Source: Ianthella basta (taxonomy: Eukaryota; Porifera; Demospongiae; Verongiida; Ianthellidae). From it: a stretch of DNA of 64,000 bases. Below are positions 10,622 to 22,831 of the stretch, piece by piece. Position numbers and translations under genes: made by a program. The stretch spans positions 3,151,272-3,215,271 of the forward strand of contig OZ025876.1 of assembly GCA_964019415.1 (NCBI GenBank). The letters run 5' to 3'. The notes beneath the pieces are model-generated. The model saw only the letters and a list, made by a program, of their open reading frames with translations, did no database searches and had not been told where the DNA came from. Each line of letters opens with the position of its first letter. Position 1 is the stretch's first letter.

Positions 10622-13454
10622 ATGGCCAGAATGGCATTATTTTGGCTCTTGGTCGGCCTTTGCTTTCGTTTGGGATATTCAGACCGAATCAACCACGTTG
10701 GTCCGCAAGCTGACAAAAACGCTAATAGCACCGTCTACTTGGGAGGCCTTTTTCCCGTACACGGTGCAGGGGGGCTGTTCGATGCTGGCTTCGAGATGGC
10801 TATGGGCATGGTCTACGCGGTGGAGACTATTAACCAGAACGAAGAGATTCTGCCCAATATCAGTCTCGGATTTGATATTCATGACACGTTTGGGCATGTA
10901 AACACGGCTTTGGAGGAATCTCTCGCGTTCATTTCCCAGCAGTGCGGTGGTACTGCACTCAGCGCAAACGGTACTGAAAGATACTTTAGCGGAGTCGTCG
11001 GAGCGACTTTCAGCTCTGTGTCTGTCCCTGTGGCGTCACTTCTGAGGCTGTTCAATCTTCCTCAGATAAGTCCATCGTCCACTGCAGAATCACTCAGCAA
11101 CAAGGAAGAGTTCGAGTTCTTCTACCGTACGGTACCACCGGACAGCGGCCAGGTGCAAGTAATGTACAACTTAGTGAAGCTCTTCAATTGGACTTATGTG
11201 TCGATCATTTACACTGCAGACGTGTATGGAGAAAGCGGATTCAAAGGGCTGCAAAAGGTGTTTGAAGAAGACAATAGCAGCAACATCTGCATAGCCAACA
11301 GTATACCACTGTCGACTGGGATAGGCGAGTTAGAATATGATGGTGCTGTGAATAAGTTGATGGAGAACTACAGGAAGAATGCTACTGTTGTTATCCTGTT
11401 TGCTCAAGAAGAAACAGCCATAGGTGTAACACAAGCATGGCAACGTAGGCAGTTGAAGACTCCAGGAGATGAGATAACATGGATAGCTAGTGACGGTGCA
11501 GCCAGAGATCTACCCTGGGCTAGAGGAATGCTTGGTGTCTACCCCAGATCACAAAGGAGCGTTGAGTTCAACACATGGTTTAAACAAATTGGTGAGAGCA
11601 ACACTGCGGGCAGCCCATGGGTGAGTAAGTACTTGGATGGCATGTTTGGATGTGTGCGATACTCAAATGGAACTTCACAGGGTGACTGCGACCATGAAAA
11701 TGTAACCATTAGTGATATTGCAAATTATGAACCAACCATATTCGTGTCTCCTACTATTGATGCAGTGTATGCATTTGCCCATGCATTGCATAACATGACT
11801 GCAGAAATGTGCAATTATACTTTATGTGATGCAATACTGGAATCAACTTCATCACTAAAGATCAATGGGGATCTGTTTCGTAGATACCTTGGAAGAGTAC
11901 AGTTTGCTGGTGTATCGCAAGAAACAGTGGCCTTTGATGTCAACCAAGATCTTGAAGGTGGTGGGTATATTATTGTCAACCTGCAACCAACCACTGGCAA
12001 TGAATCTGATTACAAGGAGGCGGGGAATTGGTCAAACAGTGAACTCAACTTGAGAGTCAATGAGATATGGTGGAATACCATTGATCAACAGCCACCTCTC
12101 TCTACCTGCAGCCTACCTTGTGCATTTGGGTACTTTGAGAAAACAGTTCCTGGCGAGGCTCAGTGCTGTTGGACCTGTGAACCATGTGGTGCTGAGCAGG
12201 TGAGTGATGGGAAGACCTGCACTAGCTGTCCTGCAGGTGAAATTCCTGATCAGCGACAACAATACTGCAGGCGGCTAAGTTTGGGAGTTTTGGATTGGTC
12301 ACATCCACTGGCTATCATACTGCTGATTGTTTCATTACTTGGATCTGCAATGACTGCTGTATTTATGGTTGTGTTTCTGGCATTCAGGAAGACTCGAGTC
12401 ATCAAGGCCACAAGTAGGGAACTAAATGCTGTTATTCTTTGTGGAATTCTTGTATGTTATCTTCTTCCTCTAATTTACATTGGAACACCACACGCAGTGT
12501 CTTGTGCACTTAGACGCTTTGGTATTGGCATTTGTCTGTCCCTCTGCTTTGGTGCCATGTTGGTGAAGCTGAGTCGCATTCATCGAATCTTAAATCAAAA
12601 GAAGGTTTCTGTCAAACTGCCCCACTTTATCGACTGGAAGTCACAGCTAGTCTTTACTGCAATAATTGTGTCATTTCAGCTCCTTATTGGCACAGTGTGG
12701 CTCATAGTGGAGCACCCTGGAGTTACTGAACTGGTACACAGTGATTTTATCGAGCTCCGCTGTCAGGCCAATCCATATGCTGGCTTGTCTGTCAGTCTTG
12801 CCTACAACTTCCTCCTTTTGATTGGCTGCATCTACCTTGCAATTCGTACACGGAAGGTGCCGGCTGATTATAACGAAACTCGATTCATCCATATCACTGT
12901 TTTCTCTGTGTGTGTCATCTGGTTAGCATTCCTTCCCGTATACTACAGCACCACATTACTGCATCCAACCATCTATATCTCAAGTCAGATTGTGGCCATA
13001 TTCATGACAGCAACATGCCTTGTTGTCTTTCTAATCATTCCCAAGTTGTACCTCTTGATTGTGAAGAAACAGACGCAGGAGTACACAACAACTCAGTACT
13101 CTGCCACCACTGCTCCAACTTCATTCTGCTACAAGCAGAACTCATGTGCACGCTATGCAGGTATGTATGTGTGTATAATTGCTATTTGCTGTAATTGATC
13201 CTAGCTACTAATGCATGTCATATGGTAACTTGGCTAATGGAGACACACAATCACAATATACTGGACTAATGAATAATAGTATTCATTCTTGCTAATTGTC
13301 CACAGGCACAATGGGGGGCGTCCCTAAAGACAGTGATGTGCATTTGAAGAAAACTACTAAGACTAGTGAAGAGGGAGACAGCCAGTCAGTAGCACCAGTG
13401 GAAAGGATGGTCACAGTTGCATTTGCAGAGGAAGAAACAAAGACTGCAGACTGA
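10622..13454 (+). CDS. mGluR-like class C GPCR, gene 2 (complete)
   Basis: Predicted G-protein-coupled receptor of about 895 residues in two coding exons: 10622-13160 and 13306-13454, phase-1 intron, donor GTATGT, acceptor TCCACAG. Residues 1-20 form a signal peptide (MARMALFWLLVGLCF...). About 30-480 is a Venus-flytrap ANF-receptor domain with many N-glycosylation sequons, about 495-548 the Cys-rich NCD3G linker, and about 560-813 seven transmembrane helices, with the mGluR-like WLAFLPVYY in TM6. By alignment from memory with mGluR1, the ligand-contact Thr, Asp, Tyr (VYGESG) and Asp (ASDGAAR) appear kept, while the Arg near the N-terminus (mGluR1 R78) does not. The second exon encodes a polar cytoplasmic tail ending in ETKTAD. 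Retaining the intron gives a short Cys-containing tail. ATG at 10622 is chosen because it starts the signal peptide. Confidence 0.93.
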
Positions 13455-13915
13455 AGCCCATCCTTTCTTTTCTGGATTATTATGTATGAGCATTGACATG
13501 GGTCACTCATCTTACTGTAGAAACATTATGCATACCATAGGAAATACATAGTAAAACTAAATATGTGCTGAGTCCTTTAGAGTGTGTAGTAATTCATCAA
13601 GTACTCATGCGATCTTAAGCATTGTTATTGAAAAGGTGACAAGAATTCTTTACTTGAGCACTTCTCATCAGTGGATACTATCTGAGAGGCTTGCCAATGT
13701 ATGTATACTTTTATGCAAAGTACTGGCTGGGATGCTAACACAAACTGTGTCAGGATGCGATATGAAATAGTATTAAGATGAAGAGCTGGCAATCCATGAA
13801 CAGTGGAGATGACATGAAGTAAAAATATTGCTGATTTAGATATTGAGCCATCGCTGATTTAAGCAACTGCATGTGCCAAGTGTAGGTAGCTATAGTCAAC
13901 TAACGTGGAACTTAT
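13455..13915. other. Gene 2 3' flank, no gene seen
   Basis: 3' untranslated/flanking sequence, closely matched after gene 4 (42389-42850) and partly after gene 5 (56891-57065). It ends at CGTGGAACTTAT (13904-13915), the left copy of the LINE target-site duplication. Confidence 0.5.
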
Positions 13916-16900
13916 CGATCAAGCAATCAATCAATCACCACAGCTTATCTCCTATGCAGGAGGTCGCCGCTATCTTTACAGTATTTAAAATTAATGTCAT
14001 AGTTCAGTGTAACATCTATGCATAGTCTATAGTCAATATGTAGTATTACTCAAATCTGTAGCTAGAAACTGTCAATCCATTTCTTTCGAGGTCTTCCTCT
14101 TGGCCTTTTCCCTGCATTTTCCTCAGTGTACACCTTCTTCACTAATCTGCTGTCTTCCATCTGCTCCAGCTTCTCCTTCCATGCTCTTTGTTTCCTTTTT
14201 ACTTTCTCCATCACCTTCTCTTGTCCAACTACCTCTCTTACATCTGCATTTCTTACTCGGTCCATCCTCGTCACTCCTTCGACTCTTCTCAGGTAAGCCG
14301 TCTCTGTTGCCCCTAGTCTACTCTCATGTCTCTTCATCACTGTCCATGTCTCACTGCCATACAGCATGGTTGGTAGCACTATCGCATTGTACACTCTCAT
14401 CTTCGTGGCTTTCTTCAACTCCTTCCTTTCCAAAACCTCCTTCCGCATTGCTCCTATCACTCTGGCTGCTGCTCCGACTCTCTGTTCAATTTCCTCTTCA
14501 CATGTCCCATCTGCACTCAGGATAGCTCCTAGGTATTTCATATTCTGCACTTGTTCTATCTCTTCCCCATCCACACACACTTTGCATTCTTCTCCTTTCC
14601 TACTAACCATCATCACTTTAGTCTTCCCCCAATGTATCTTCATTCCCCAGTTACTCATTGCCTTCTTCAACTCCCTCAAATTTGCCTCCATGTCCTCCTT
14701 CCTCTCTGTTAGTAGCATCACGTCATCTGCAAATAGCACTACCCTCACTTCAGTAGTTGACATCTTCACACCTCCAACAAAATTCTCCATTCCTTCCCTC
14801 ACTATCTTATCCATGAAGACATTAAACAGCCATGGTGACATGACACAGCCCTGCCTCACTCCTTGTGTTATTGGGAACCAGCTGGACAATTCATCCTTTA
14901 CTCTGACACACCCTTCACTCTTCTTGTACAATGATCTAATGGCCCTCAGCAGTCTTCCTTCACACCATATTCCTCTAGCACTTTCCATAACTTATCTCTA
15001 CCCACCCTGTCATACGCCTTTTCCAAATCCACACATGCCACCACCATCTTCTTGTTCTTCTCTATCATCTTCTCACTCAATTGTCTTATGGTAAAGAGCT
15101 GATCCGTGCAACTTCTGCCCTTTCTAAAGCCCCCCTGAGCCTCAAGTACCTTGCTCTCTGTCACGCTTCTTATCCTTTCATCCAGTATCCTCGCATAGGC
15201 CTTGCTTGGGATACTCAGCAGGCTTATGCCACGGTAGTTCTCACACTTTACTTTGCTTCCTTTCTTATGTACTGGCACGATTACAGCTCGTCGCCAGTCT
15301 TCTGGGACTTGTCCATTCTCCCATGCAATACTCATTATTCTATGTAACCACTTCACCACTACAGTCCTTCCAGCTTTCAACATCTCTGCACTAATTCCAC
15401 ATATACCTGGTGACTTTCCGTTTTTCAGCTTCGATATGGCCACTTCTACTTCCTCAACTGCAATTGGTGCCCTCTCTTCTTCATCAAGTTGCACTTCCCT
15501 ATCTACTTGGTTGCCATTCTGGCCTTGGGCATCTTCTTGCAGTAAGTCACTAAAATAAGCCTTCCATCGGCTACGAACTTCCTCATCATCTACTATCAAC
15601 TGGCCACTCTCATCACATATTTTCCCAGCTACATCTGCTTTATTTTCATTACACATGCGGACCCTACTCCAAAACCTTTTCTGATTCTTTTGAAAGTCAT
15701 CCTCTAGTGATCTGCCAAGCTCAATCCATTCCTCATTTCTTGTTTGTCTCACCACTCTTTTAGCTTCCTTTTTCGCCTCTTGATACCTCTCCTTTGCCTC
15801 CGATGTCTGTTGCTGCAGCCAATTCAAATAAGCCACCTTCTTATTCTTTATTGCCTGCTTCACCTCCTCATTCCACCATCTAGTTCTTTTCTGAGCATTT
15901 CTGTACTGTTTTGTTCCACACACCTCAGCTGCAGTTTCCATTACATTCTTCTTAAACTCTCCCCAGATTTCCTCTACATTGCTGCCCTCCCAGTATCTTG
16001 CCCTATCCAGTCTCCTTTCTAACTTCATCCTGAATCTCCATTGTGCTTCCTTCTCTTTGAGCTTCCATCTGTTTAAGTGCAGCCTTCTGTGATCACTTTG
16101 CCTTACCTCCTGCCTTATGTGAGGTCTTCTGGTCAACTTCAGCAGCACTAAATAATGATCACTACCGATTTCTGCCCCTCTCACAACCTTGGTATCCTTA
16201 ACCCTTCTCCTATCTTCTCTTCTTACTAGGAAGTAATCCAGAATTGATTTTAGCCCTCTACCTCTGCATTCCCATGTAAATTGATATATTTCTTTGTGTT
16301 GGTACTATGTGTTAGAGATAATCAACCCATTTGTAGCACAGAACTCAAGTAACCTCTTTCCATTATCATTACATGTCTCTTCACCACACCCTCCAATCAC
16401 CTCTCTCCATTCTCCTCTTTTATTCCCCACTCTAGCATTGAAATCTCCCAGTATTATTATTTTATCTTTTCTTTGTAGGCCCGATACTGTCTCCTGCAGG
16501 GTATCGAAAAACTCTTCCTTATCTTCAACAGAACAGTCTTCTGTCGGGGCATACACTTGGACAAAGCACACCCATTCCTCCCTTATCTTCAGCCTCACTA
16601 GCACCATTCTCTCATTAATACACTTCCACTCCTTAATACACATCGCCAATTCTTCCACCATGTAAATAGCTACACCAGCCTTAGCTCTTCCCTGCTGCAC
16701 ACCAGAGTACACACAAGTCATACCATCTACTGTTTTCATTCCATTTCCTCTCATCTTCCCTTCACTTACTCCTAACACATCCAATCTGTACTTCTTCATT
16801 TCCCCAATCAGCTCCATGTCTTTCCCTGTCAATGATCTCACATTCCAGGTTCCAAGTCTGTAACAGTCATTGTTACTCCCTAACTTAGGATCACCCTGCT

Positions 16901-17033
16901 TGTTCTTTTTGGCCCCATAACGCTGGCAGGCTGTCAATCCAGACAATTTTTACCTAGCACAGCTGGGATCCTCTATTTTGTTTTTTGACAGCAGATGATT
17001 CCATTGTGGAATTTGATGGATTTCATTGTTCAC
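13916..17033 (-). mobile_element. RTE-like LINE, near full length
   Basis: Non-LTR retrotransposon on the minus strand, about 3.1 kb, bounded by a 12-bp target duplication CGTGGAACTTAT (13904-13915 and 17034-17045). The paralogous place after gene 4 (about 42845) lacks it. Read from high to low coordinates: an apurinic-type endonuclease (TWNVRSLTG near 16850, LGDFNARVG near 16445), then reverse transcriptase (GFRKGRSCTDQ, DLEKAYDRV, QGVRQGCVMSPWLF, FADDVMLL), then a C-terminal region ending GKRPRGRPRKKWIDSF. The single-ORF plan, length and short ATTG-like 3' tail fit the RTE group. The ORF (16946-14062) has one in-frame stop at 16305-16307 and one frameshift near 14946-14988, so this copy is recently dead. 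Plus-strand ORFs here are shadows. Confidence 0.88.
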
Positions 17034-17250
17034 CGTGGAACTTATGTAGGTGTTTATTCCCACATTGTATTATGTAGTGACCAAGCTAAGTGAGGTAGGT
17101 CCATACATATTACATCATCACACTTTATTTAGGTAGAGCTAAGTGATGAAGCCACCTGCAAAACAGCAGCTTCACTCTGGACTGGCTTGTGGCTATTTGA
17201 AGTTATGTCTAGCATGTAAACTGCATGTAAACTGCTCCACTTTGTCCTCA

Positions 17251-18818
17251 TTAGAGTACTCTGCATCCCCAGCAGCAGGTTTGGGGGTAGGAATCAGTGT
17301 ACACCAGACGGTTATCACCATACACAAAGTAGGTGAACTCCTTGGCCTTCCAAATACTCCTTACTTCAGATATGGGAATGATACAGACACAATGACACTG
17401 TAGTAGTAGAAGTGGAAAAGGGAAAGAGAAAAACATAAGAATGTTTCTTCTACACAGAGGAACTACAGTGCATGCCATTTGCTGCACACCACGAGAACTA
17501 CAGTAAGGGGTGAGTATGCATGGTATTGCACAGGTCACCTCCATGTAGTGTTGTATGTTTCCATTTTGTAAATGCCAAGGAAATCATTAATTGCACTAAA
17601 CTCATGTATACAGCTGATCTACTATTTGGAGATAGATCAAAAGGATCATCATTAGGTCTAAAATGGTGTCCCCGGTGATTATGAAGCAATCAATGCATAG
17701 ATCAACCTTGATCCACCCACAAACACACCAACCTGTTCCTCCTACCTGCATGTGGATAAGCTCTTTGTTTGCAAACTGCCTCAAGTGGGAGTCCAAAAGC
17801 CGTTGTGAAGCACTGTTGATCTCTGCCTCCTGGAAACCAACCACTGGGTACAGCTACAGAATAGGGTCAACAACAGACCAGTTTAGTGCTGAGTATATGT
17901 CATTCATTACATAACTTCACCATGAAGGCAGCCCTTCAGCATATCTCAAAGACACTGTACACATACACATGTACAGTACTTTACAATACCAACCCTTGGC
18001 TGCTGATCCTCAAAGGCTAGTCTTCCAGAAGCTCCTCTGATCAGCTCATCTGGGAGGGCTGTCCTCTCTACAATGCGGTCCAACTTGTGGTTCTTCCTAA
18101 GGAGGGAGTAGAGTGCCTAAAGATGCAAGCAATGCTGGCTTGACTCCAAACACCTATTAAATGTGTAACATTACACTTGGGGCTGGGGAAGGGGGGTTGA
18201 TAATGAGTATACTCCTCGGCATCATTGTAGGGTTGGAACAAGGCCAGATGAAATGATCGGCTCCACTAGTTCCTTGGAGGATGTGTAGTATGTTTTGTGA
18301 GGTATCAACGTGGCACACTCATTTCTATGCAATGCTGAGTGACACTGAATCAGCACTTAGTCACTGCTCCAGCCTACTAGTTTCTGAGCATTTTATGCCA
18401 GTATACAGGGTGACACTGAAACTTCCACACAGCCATCTTGCTGTCTGGGAACTTCTATATAATATCCTTACGTAGTTACTGGAATCAACTCATTCATAAA
18501 TTGAAGCATAATTATAGTGTGGCTGTGATACAAATTACATTTAAACACACCATTTTCTTCATTTCTGTAAGATAATAAGTAAACATCATATTGAATATCC
18601 ATAGAATAATCACTAATGAGCAGGACATGCCTTGGGCACAAGGCAGTGTCTAGTGACCTATGTAACGTTACATAATTATAACCATCTCTGATACAAGTAC
18701 TTTCAACCCACCATACAGTACTCACCACTCAATCTTCAATTCAATGTAAAACTTCAGCTGTCCAGCACCTTTGCATTCCTGGCACTGCACCTGGCCATGA
18801 CCATGGCAAGCGTAACAC
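17251..18818 (-). CDS. SSUH2: SSUH2-like gene, C-terminal half (four exons), unit B
   Basis: Minus-strand spliced gene found by joining four exons with matching phases: 18818-18726, 18096-17990, 17843-17746 and 17397-17251 (stop at 17251-17253). All introns are GT-AG. The product segment of about 148 residues starts with a DnaJ-like zinc-binding repeat (CYACHGHGQVQCQECKGAG), continues LKFYIELKIEWKN, then LPDELIRGASG, VGFQEAEINSASQRL, IPISEVRSIWKAKEF and ends YPQTCCWGCRVL. This order and spacing match the C-terminal half of SSUH2 (ssu-2 homologue), including the family's hallmark Cys-rich end. The molecular function of the family is poorly known. Upstream exons (the first Cys pairs and the N-terminus) were not found: the sequence above 18818 diverges and the shared N-terminal exon is missing from this interval. 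The gene may be 5'-truncated and thus dead, although the C-terminal frame is intact. Confidence 0.75.
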
Positions 18819-20290
18819 CTGAGTGCAACAGGCAGGCAAATGAACGTCAGTTGATCCAATTTGTCACATATTCTAAGCATTGCACAGAGATTCCAGCAAA
18901 CAATGTATAATCCCTCATTGGATTGCTGTGCACAAACTTTAGAAGAGAAAATCAAGAAAAGAAGAGAAGATCAAGAAAATTAATGAATTTCCTACACAAA
19001 CCCAATATCTGATGACCACTGTACAAGGCACTGTATACACTAGATTTACTTAGAAATGTTACTAACATCTTGCTTTGCTGTTAGCCACGTAATGAGGTGT
19101 TTTCTTTGCATAGGACACCTATCCTACACAAAAGGCAGTGTCTAGCCATAGCAATCCACACATAGACTCACACTTTGCTACCTGAGCCATGACAGAAATG
19201 GCCATTCTGTAATGTCAATGGTTGTGATGATCATTGTGGTGTACTTGATGTATTTGCATTGCATTGTCATAATAATGTTTGCCTTTATGTTTCACATGTA
19301 GTGTGCTTACCTTGGAATTATCTTTCTGTGCTGACCTGTAATTGCTAAGTTGTGTACTATGCTGGCATGTTTGGAACTTTCGTTAGTCTAGAGTGCTTGT
19401 GGACTGTGTGTACTGCTGTTGTTTGTTGATTTGAGTTTGAGTGCAAAGACATTGTTCATGAACTGGAACCAAATTATTACAATCATGGTGCTCTTGGTGA
19501 ATCACATCAGCCTCCAACCTCAGCCAGCACAAGCAGAACACTGCAACTGAAGAATGGGAAAAGTGGGGTATTGAATGGAGAACAGGTATGCACATTGGAT
19601 ACAGAATGAATAATCACAGACTCCAGTTGCTAAATCCCACTTGCTAAATTCACTGAAAATAGTACCTAATAGTCTAACGATTACCTGCTAAACCTGCACT
19701 GTTTAACAACATTTACACATGCATATGTCCAATGTATCTAGTCCTATTACTCAGTAAAAGAAACAATAGCACTGGCTGTATTCAGTTTCTTGTCTGTTCA
19801 GTGGGCAGTGTTTGACGTCAAGGGGTGCTGTCACTGAAAATCAACTGCCATGACCTGGTCTCAAACACCCCAATCAATGGATCTTGCAATTGGATAGTGC
19901 ACATTAGCTCCACCTGAGCATGACCAGTAATAGTTGGGAGCATTGGAACAGAACAATGACCAGATCGTTATCCACCTTACTGAGATACTATTACTGATGT
20001 AGCAGGTTGATCCACATGAACATGCCAACTAACCATCTACGTACCAACCAGGCTTATGCAATGTCCCACTGAAAGAAATGCTCCTGTACCCATTTCAAAC
20101 ATCAAAACATTCAGGATAGTAGTATACTAGAAAAATGAAGGTATCTTACCAAAATTGTATAATTCTAAATGCAAAGATAAAGTGACAGCAGTATCAGCTC
20201 TCCAGAAATGTTTACCTAGAAAGTTCTCTTGAAACAACAGCTTTTGAAAGCACCTTTATTGGCAAAGATAAAGAAACTAGTCATCCACAG
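18819..20290. other. Intergenic, no firm gene
   Basis: Shared array spacer, matched in parts at 47103-47330, 34880-35540 and 60060-60780. A minus-strand stretch near 19310-19375 (paralogue about 60075-60160) has a splice-like CCAAG/GTAAGC edge and could be a decayed exon, but I cannot assign it. TSD base group CACAG at 20286-20290 precedes the LTR element. Confidence 0.4.
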
Positions 20291-21915
20291 TGTGATGAAC
20301 TGGTGTCATTTGTTTACTTGACATTGTGTGTGTAGCTATGTGTAAGCCTGTTAACCTGAACTGTGTACTAGTGAACCTTAGTGGTGTAGCAGCTGTGTAA
20401 CAGTCCTATATAAGTCCTTGCAGCTGTTGTATTGTTGGTTGCTGCTTATTATTGAAGTTGAGTCACGTTGCTAGTGCGAACGGCGTTTCTCGTCCGGACG
20501 AGTCCTCACATTTGGTGTCAGAAGTGGGATGGGTCGCTGAGATTATGTGTGGATTACCGTAAGCTAAATGCTGTGTCGCAGGCTGATGCATACCCAATGC
20601 CACGTGTCGATGAGCTACTCGATAACTTGGGCCAGGCGAAGTACATCTCCACCGTAGATTTGACAAAAGGTTATTGGCAAGTTCCAGTGGCAGAGAAGGA
20701 TCGTGGCAAGACCGCCTTCACAGCTGGTGCAGGTCTGTTCCAATTCAATGTGATGCCATTTGGACTGAGGGGAGCGCCTGCCACCTTCCAGCGGCTAATG
20801 GACGTGGTCTTGACAGGGATGGGTGAATACAGTGCCGCCTACATGGATGATGTAGTAATCTTCAGTATGACCTGGGAAGATCATCTGCAGCACATCCGAC
20901 AGGTGCTCCAGAAGTTACAGGATGTCGGGTTGACCATCAAGGGCAGGAAGTGCCAGTTTGGGATGCAGCAATGTACTTACTTGGGCCATGTAGTGGGGAT
21001 GGGCTGTCTGAGGCCCGAGGCAGGCAAAGTGGAGGCTGTAAAACAATTTCCGACACCGAGCACCAAGTCAGATGTCCGGACCTTTCTGGGGTTGGCTGGG
21101 TATTATAGGAAATTCATCCCTAACTTTGCATCAGTGGCTGCCCCTCTTACAGATTTGACCAGAAAGTCTGCGCCAAACCAAGTGCAGTGGAGCGATGAAT
21201 GTGAAACAGCTTTTTGTCGTCTGAAGGCAGCCATGTGCTCTTCTCCAGTTCTGGAGGCCCCAGATTTCCAGAAGCCCTTTATTCTCCAAACCGATGCATC
21301 TGAGCAAGGAGTTGGGGCAGTGCTAAGTCAAAAGAATGCATTGGGGCAGGAGCACCCAGTGTCGTATTTTAGCCGCAAGTTGTTACCCAGAGAGGCAAAG
21401 TATTCCACGGTAGAAAAAGAGTGCCTCGCCATTAAACTGGCTGTCCAGGCCTTCAGAGTGTATCTCCTGGGATGGCCCTTTGTGATCCAGACAGACCATC
21501 GGTCATTGATGTGGCTGGACAAGTTTAAGGACACCAACGACAGACTTGCCAGGTGGAGCTTGGCTCTACAGCCCTTTCAGTTCTCCATTGTCCACCGCCC
21601 TGGAGCCAGCAACGGAAATGCTGATGCTTCATCACGGGCAGGAGACAGAGTTGCAGCAAAGACAGCAACGTCTGCCCTGGAGAAGGGGAAAGGAGTGTGA
21701 TGAATTGGTGTCATTTGTTTACTTGACATTGTGTGTGTAGCTATGTGTAAGCCTGTTAACCTGAACTGTGTACTAGTGAACCTTAGTGGTGTAGCAGCTG
21801 TGTAACAGTCCTATATAAGTCCTTGCAGCTGTTGTATTGTTGGTTGCTGCTTATTATTGAAGTTGAGTCACGTTGCTAGTGCGAACGGCGTTTCTCGTCC
21901 GGACGAGTCCTCACA
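20291..21915 (+). mobile_element. Ty3/Gypsy-type LTR retrotransposon fossil, incomplete
   Basis: LTR retroelement of about 1.6 kb with 220-bp LTRs (20291-20510 and 21696-21915), both TGTGATGAA...CTCACA, flanked by a 5-bp target duplication CACAG (20286-20290 and 21916-21920). Directly after the left LTR is TGGTGTCAGAAGTGGG, like the primer-binding start of many Gypsy elements. Between the LTRs only the reverse-transcriptase/RNase H part is recognisable (YMDDVV, FLGLAGYYRKFIPNF, LQTDASEQGVGAVL, TDHRSL). It is broken and clearly incomplete. The two LTRs are almost identical by eye, so the insertion is young. A chromodomain/envelope was not seen. Confidence 0.88.
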
Positions 21916-22567
21916 CACAGCAAAGTGGTGCAACGCACCAGTGGCTGGACTACAGCACTGAGAGTTTCCTCCAGCTCTGCATGAAGGCTAAAGATGTTGG
22001 TCATTCTTAAGCTAGTACCAAGCACAATATGCAGTCTTCTTTTGCAGAGTGTTTGCATGCTGCAACAATGGTTCTTGTGTATAAGTATATGCATTACCAA
22101 TTCAGGACCCTTCTCTTCCTAGTGATGGCAGGTTCTAATAAGCTCAGATGCTCTTCACCATTGCCACCGTCAACATACTGTACAGTATTCAACACAGGTA
22201 CCAGGCTATTCATCTATCCCATGCATTTTCTCTCATCCATAACCCTGCCCCTTGACATGGAAACTGGTGCTGAATGCTGGGGAAAAATTGTAAAGATCTT
22301 CCAAAATTTCAGCTGCAAATGTTTTGTTTCCTATGCAGCTAATTAGAGAAACTAGCAGGAAAGCCCACCTTCGGCGGGCTTTCCTGCTATAATGCGCCGA
22401 CGTAGGCTACCCGGCGCTGGCATGCCGATGCCAGCACATGAACGATGGCTTCTTGTGGGCTGACACATTAACAACGGCTGTATGGTTCCCAATACGTCAT
22501 CTATGACCTATCTGACATTGTGTGCATTTCAAAAGCCAGCCCGTTGCATGTCATACATACTGTTGTG
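21916..22567. other. Spacer and foreign segment at a deletion junction
   Basis: Up to about 22276 this is array spacer (matched at 35640-35810 and 60850-61030). From about 22277 it departs from all other units and runs through a hairpin (arms GCAGGAAAGCCC and GGGCTTTCCTGC, about 22358-22391) and GC-rich sequence into the middle of gene 3 at 22568. The spacer, the SSUH2 N-terminal-type exon, the promoter and the first part of gene 3 seen in other units are all absent. Confidence 0.6.
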
Positions 22568-22831
22568 CTGTTCAAACTTCCTCAGATAAGCCCTGCGTCC
22601 ACTGCAGAATCACTCAGCAACAAGGAAGAGTTCGAGTTCTTCTACCGTACGGTACCACCGAACAGCGGACAGCTGCAAGAAATGTACAACTTAGTGAAGC
22701 TCTTCAATTGGACTGATGTGTCGATCATTAACTCTGCAGACGTGTATGGAGAAAGCGGGTTCAAAGGGCTGCAAAAGGTGTTTGAAGAAGACAATAGCAG
22801 CAACATCTGCATAGCCAACAGTATACCACTG

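Noticed and set aside
14100-16665. Long plus-strand Ser/Leu/Pro-rich ORFs
   Set aside because: Antisense shadows of the minus-strand RTE-like LINE.
17400-17544. Possible extra SSUH2-like exon (QQMACTVVPLC) between the middle and terminal exons
   Set aside because: The terminal exon with acceptor at 17398-17399 joins the previous exon in phase 0 and gives exactly the family spacing before IPISEV, so an extra exon is not needed and would add residues.
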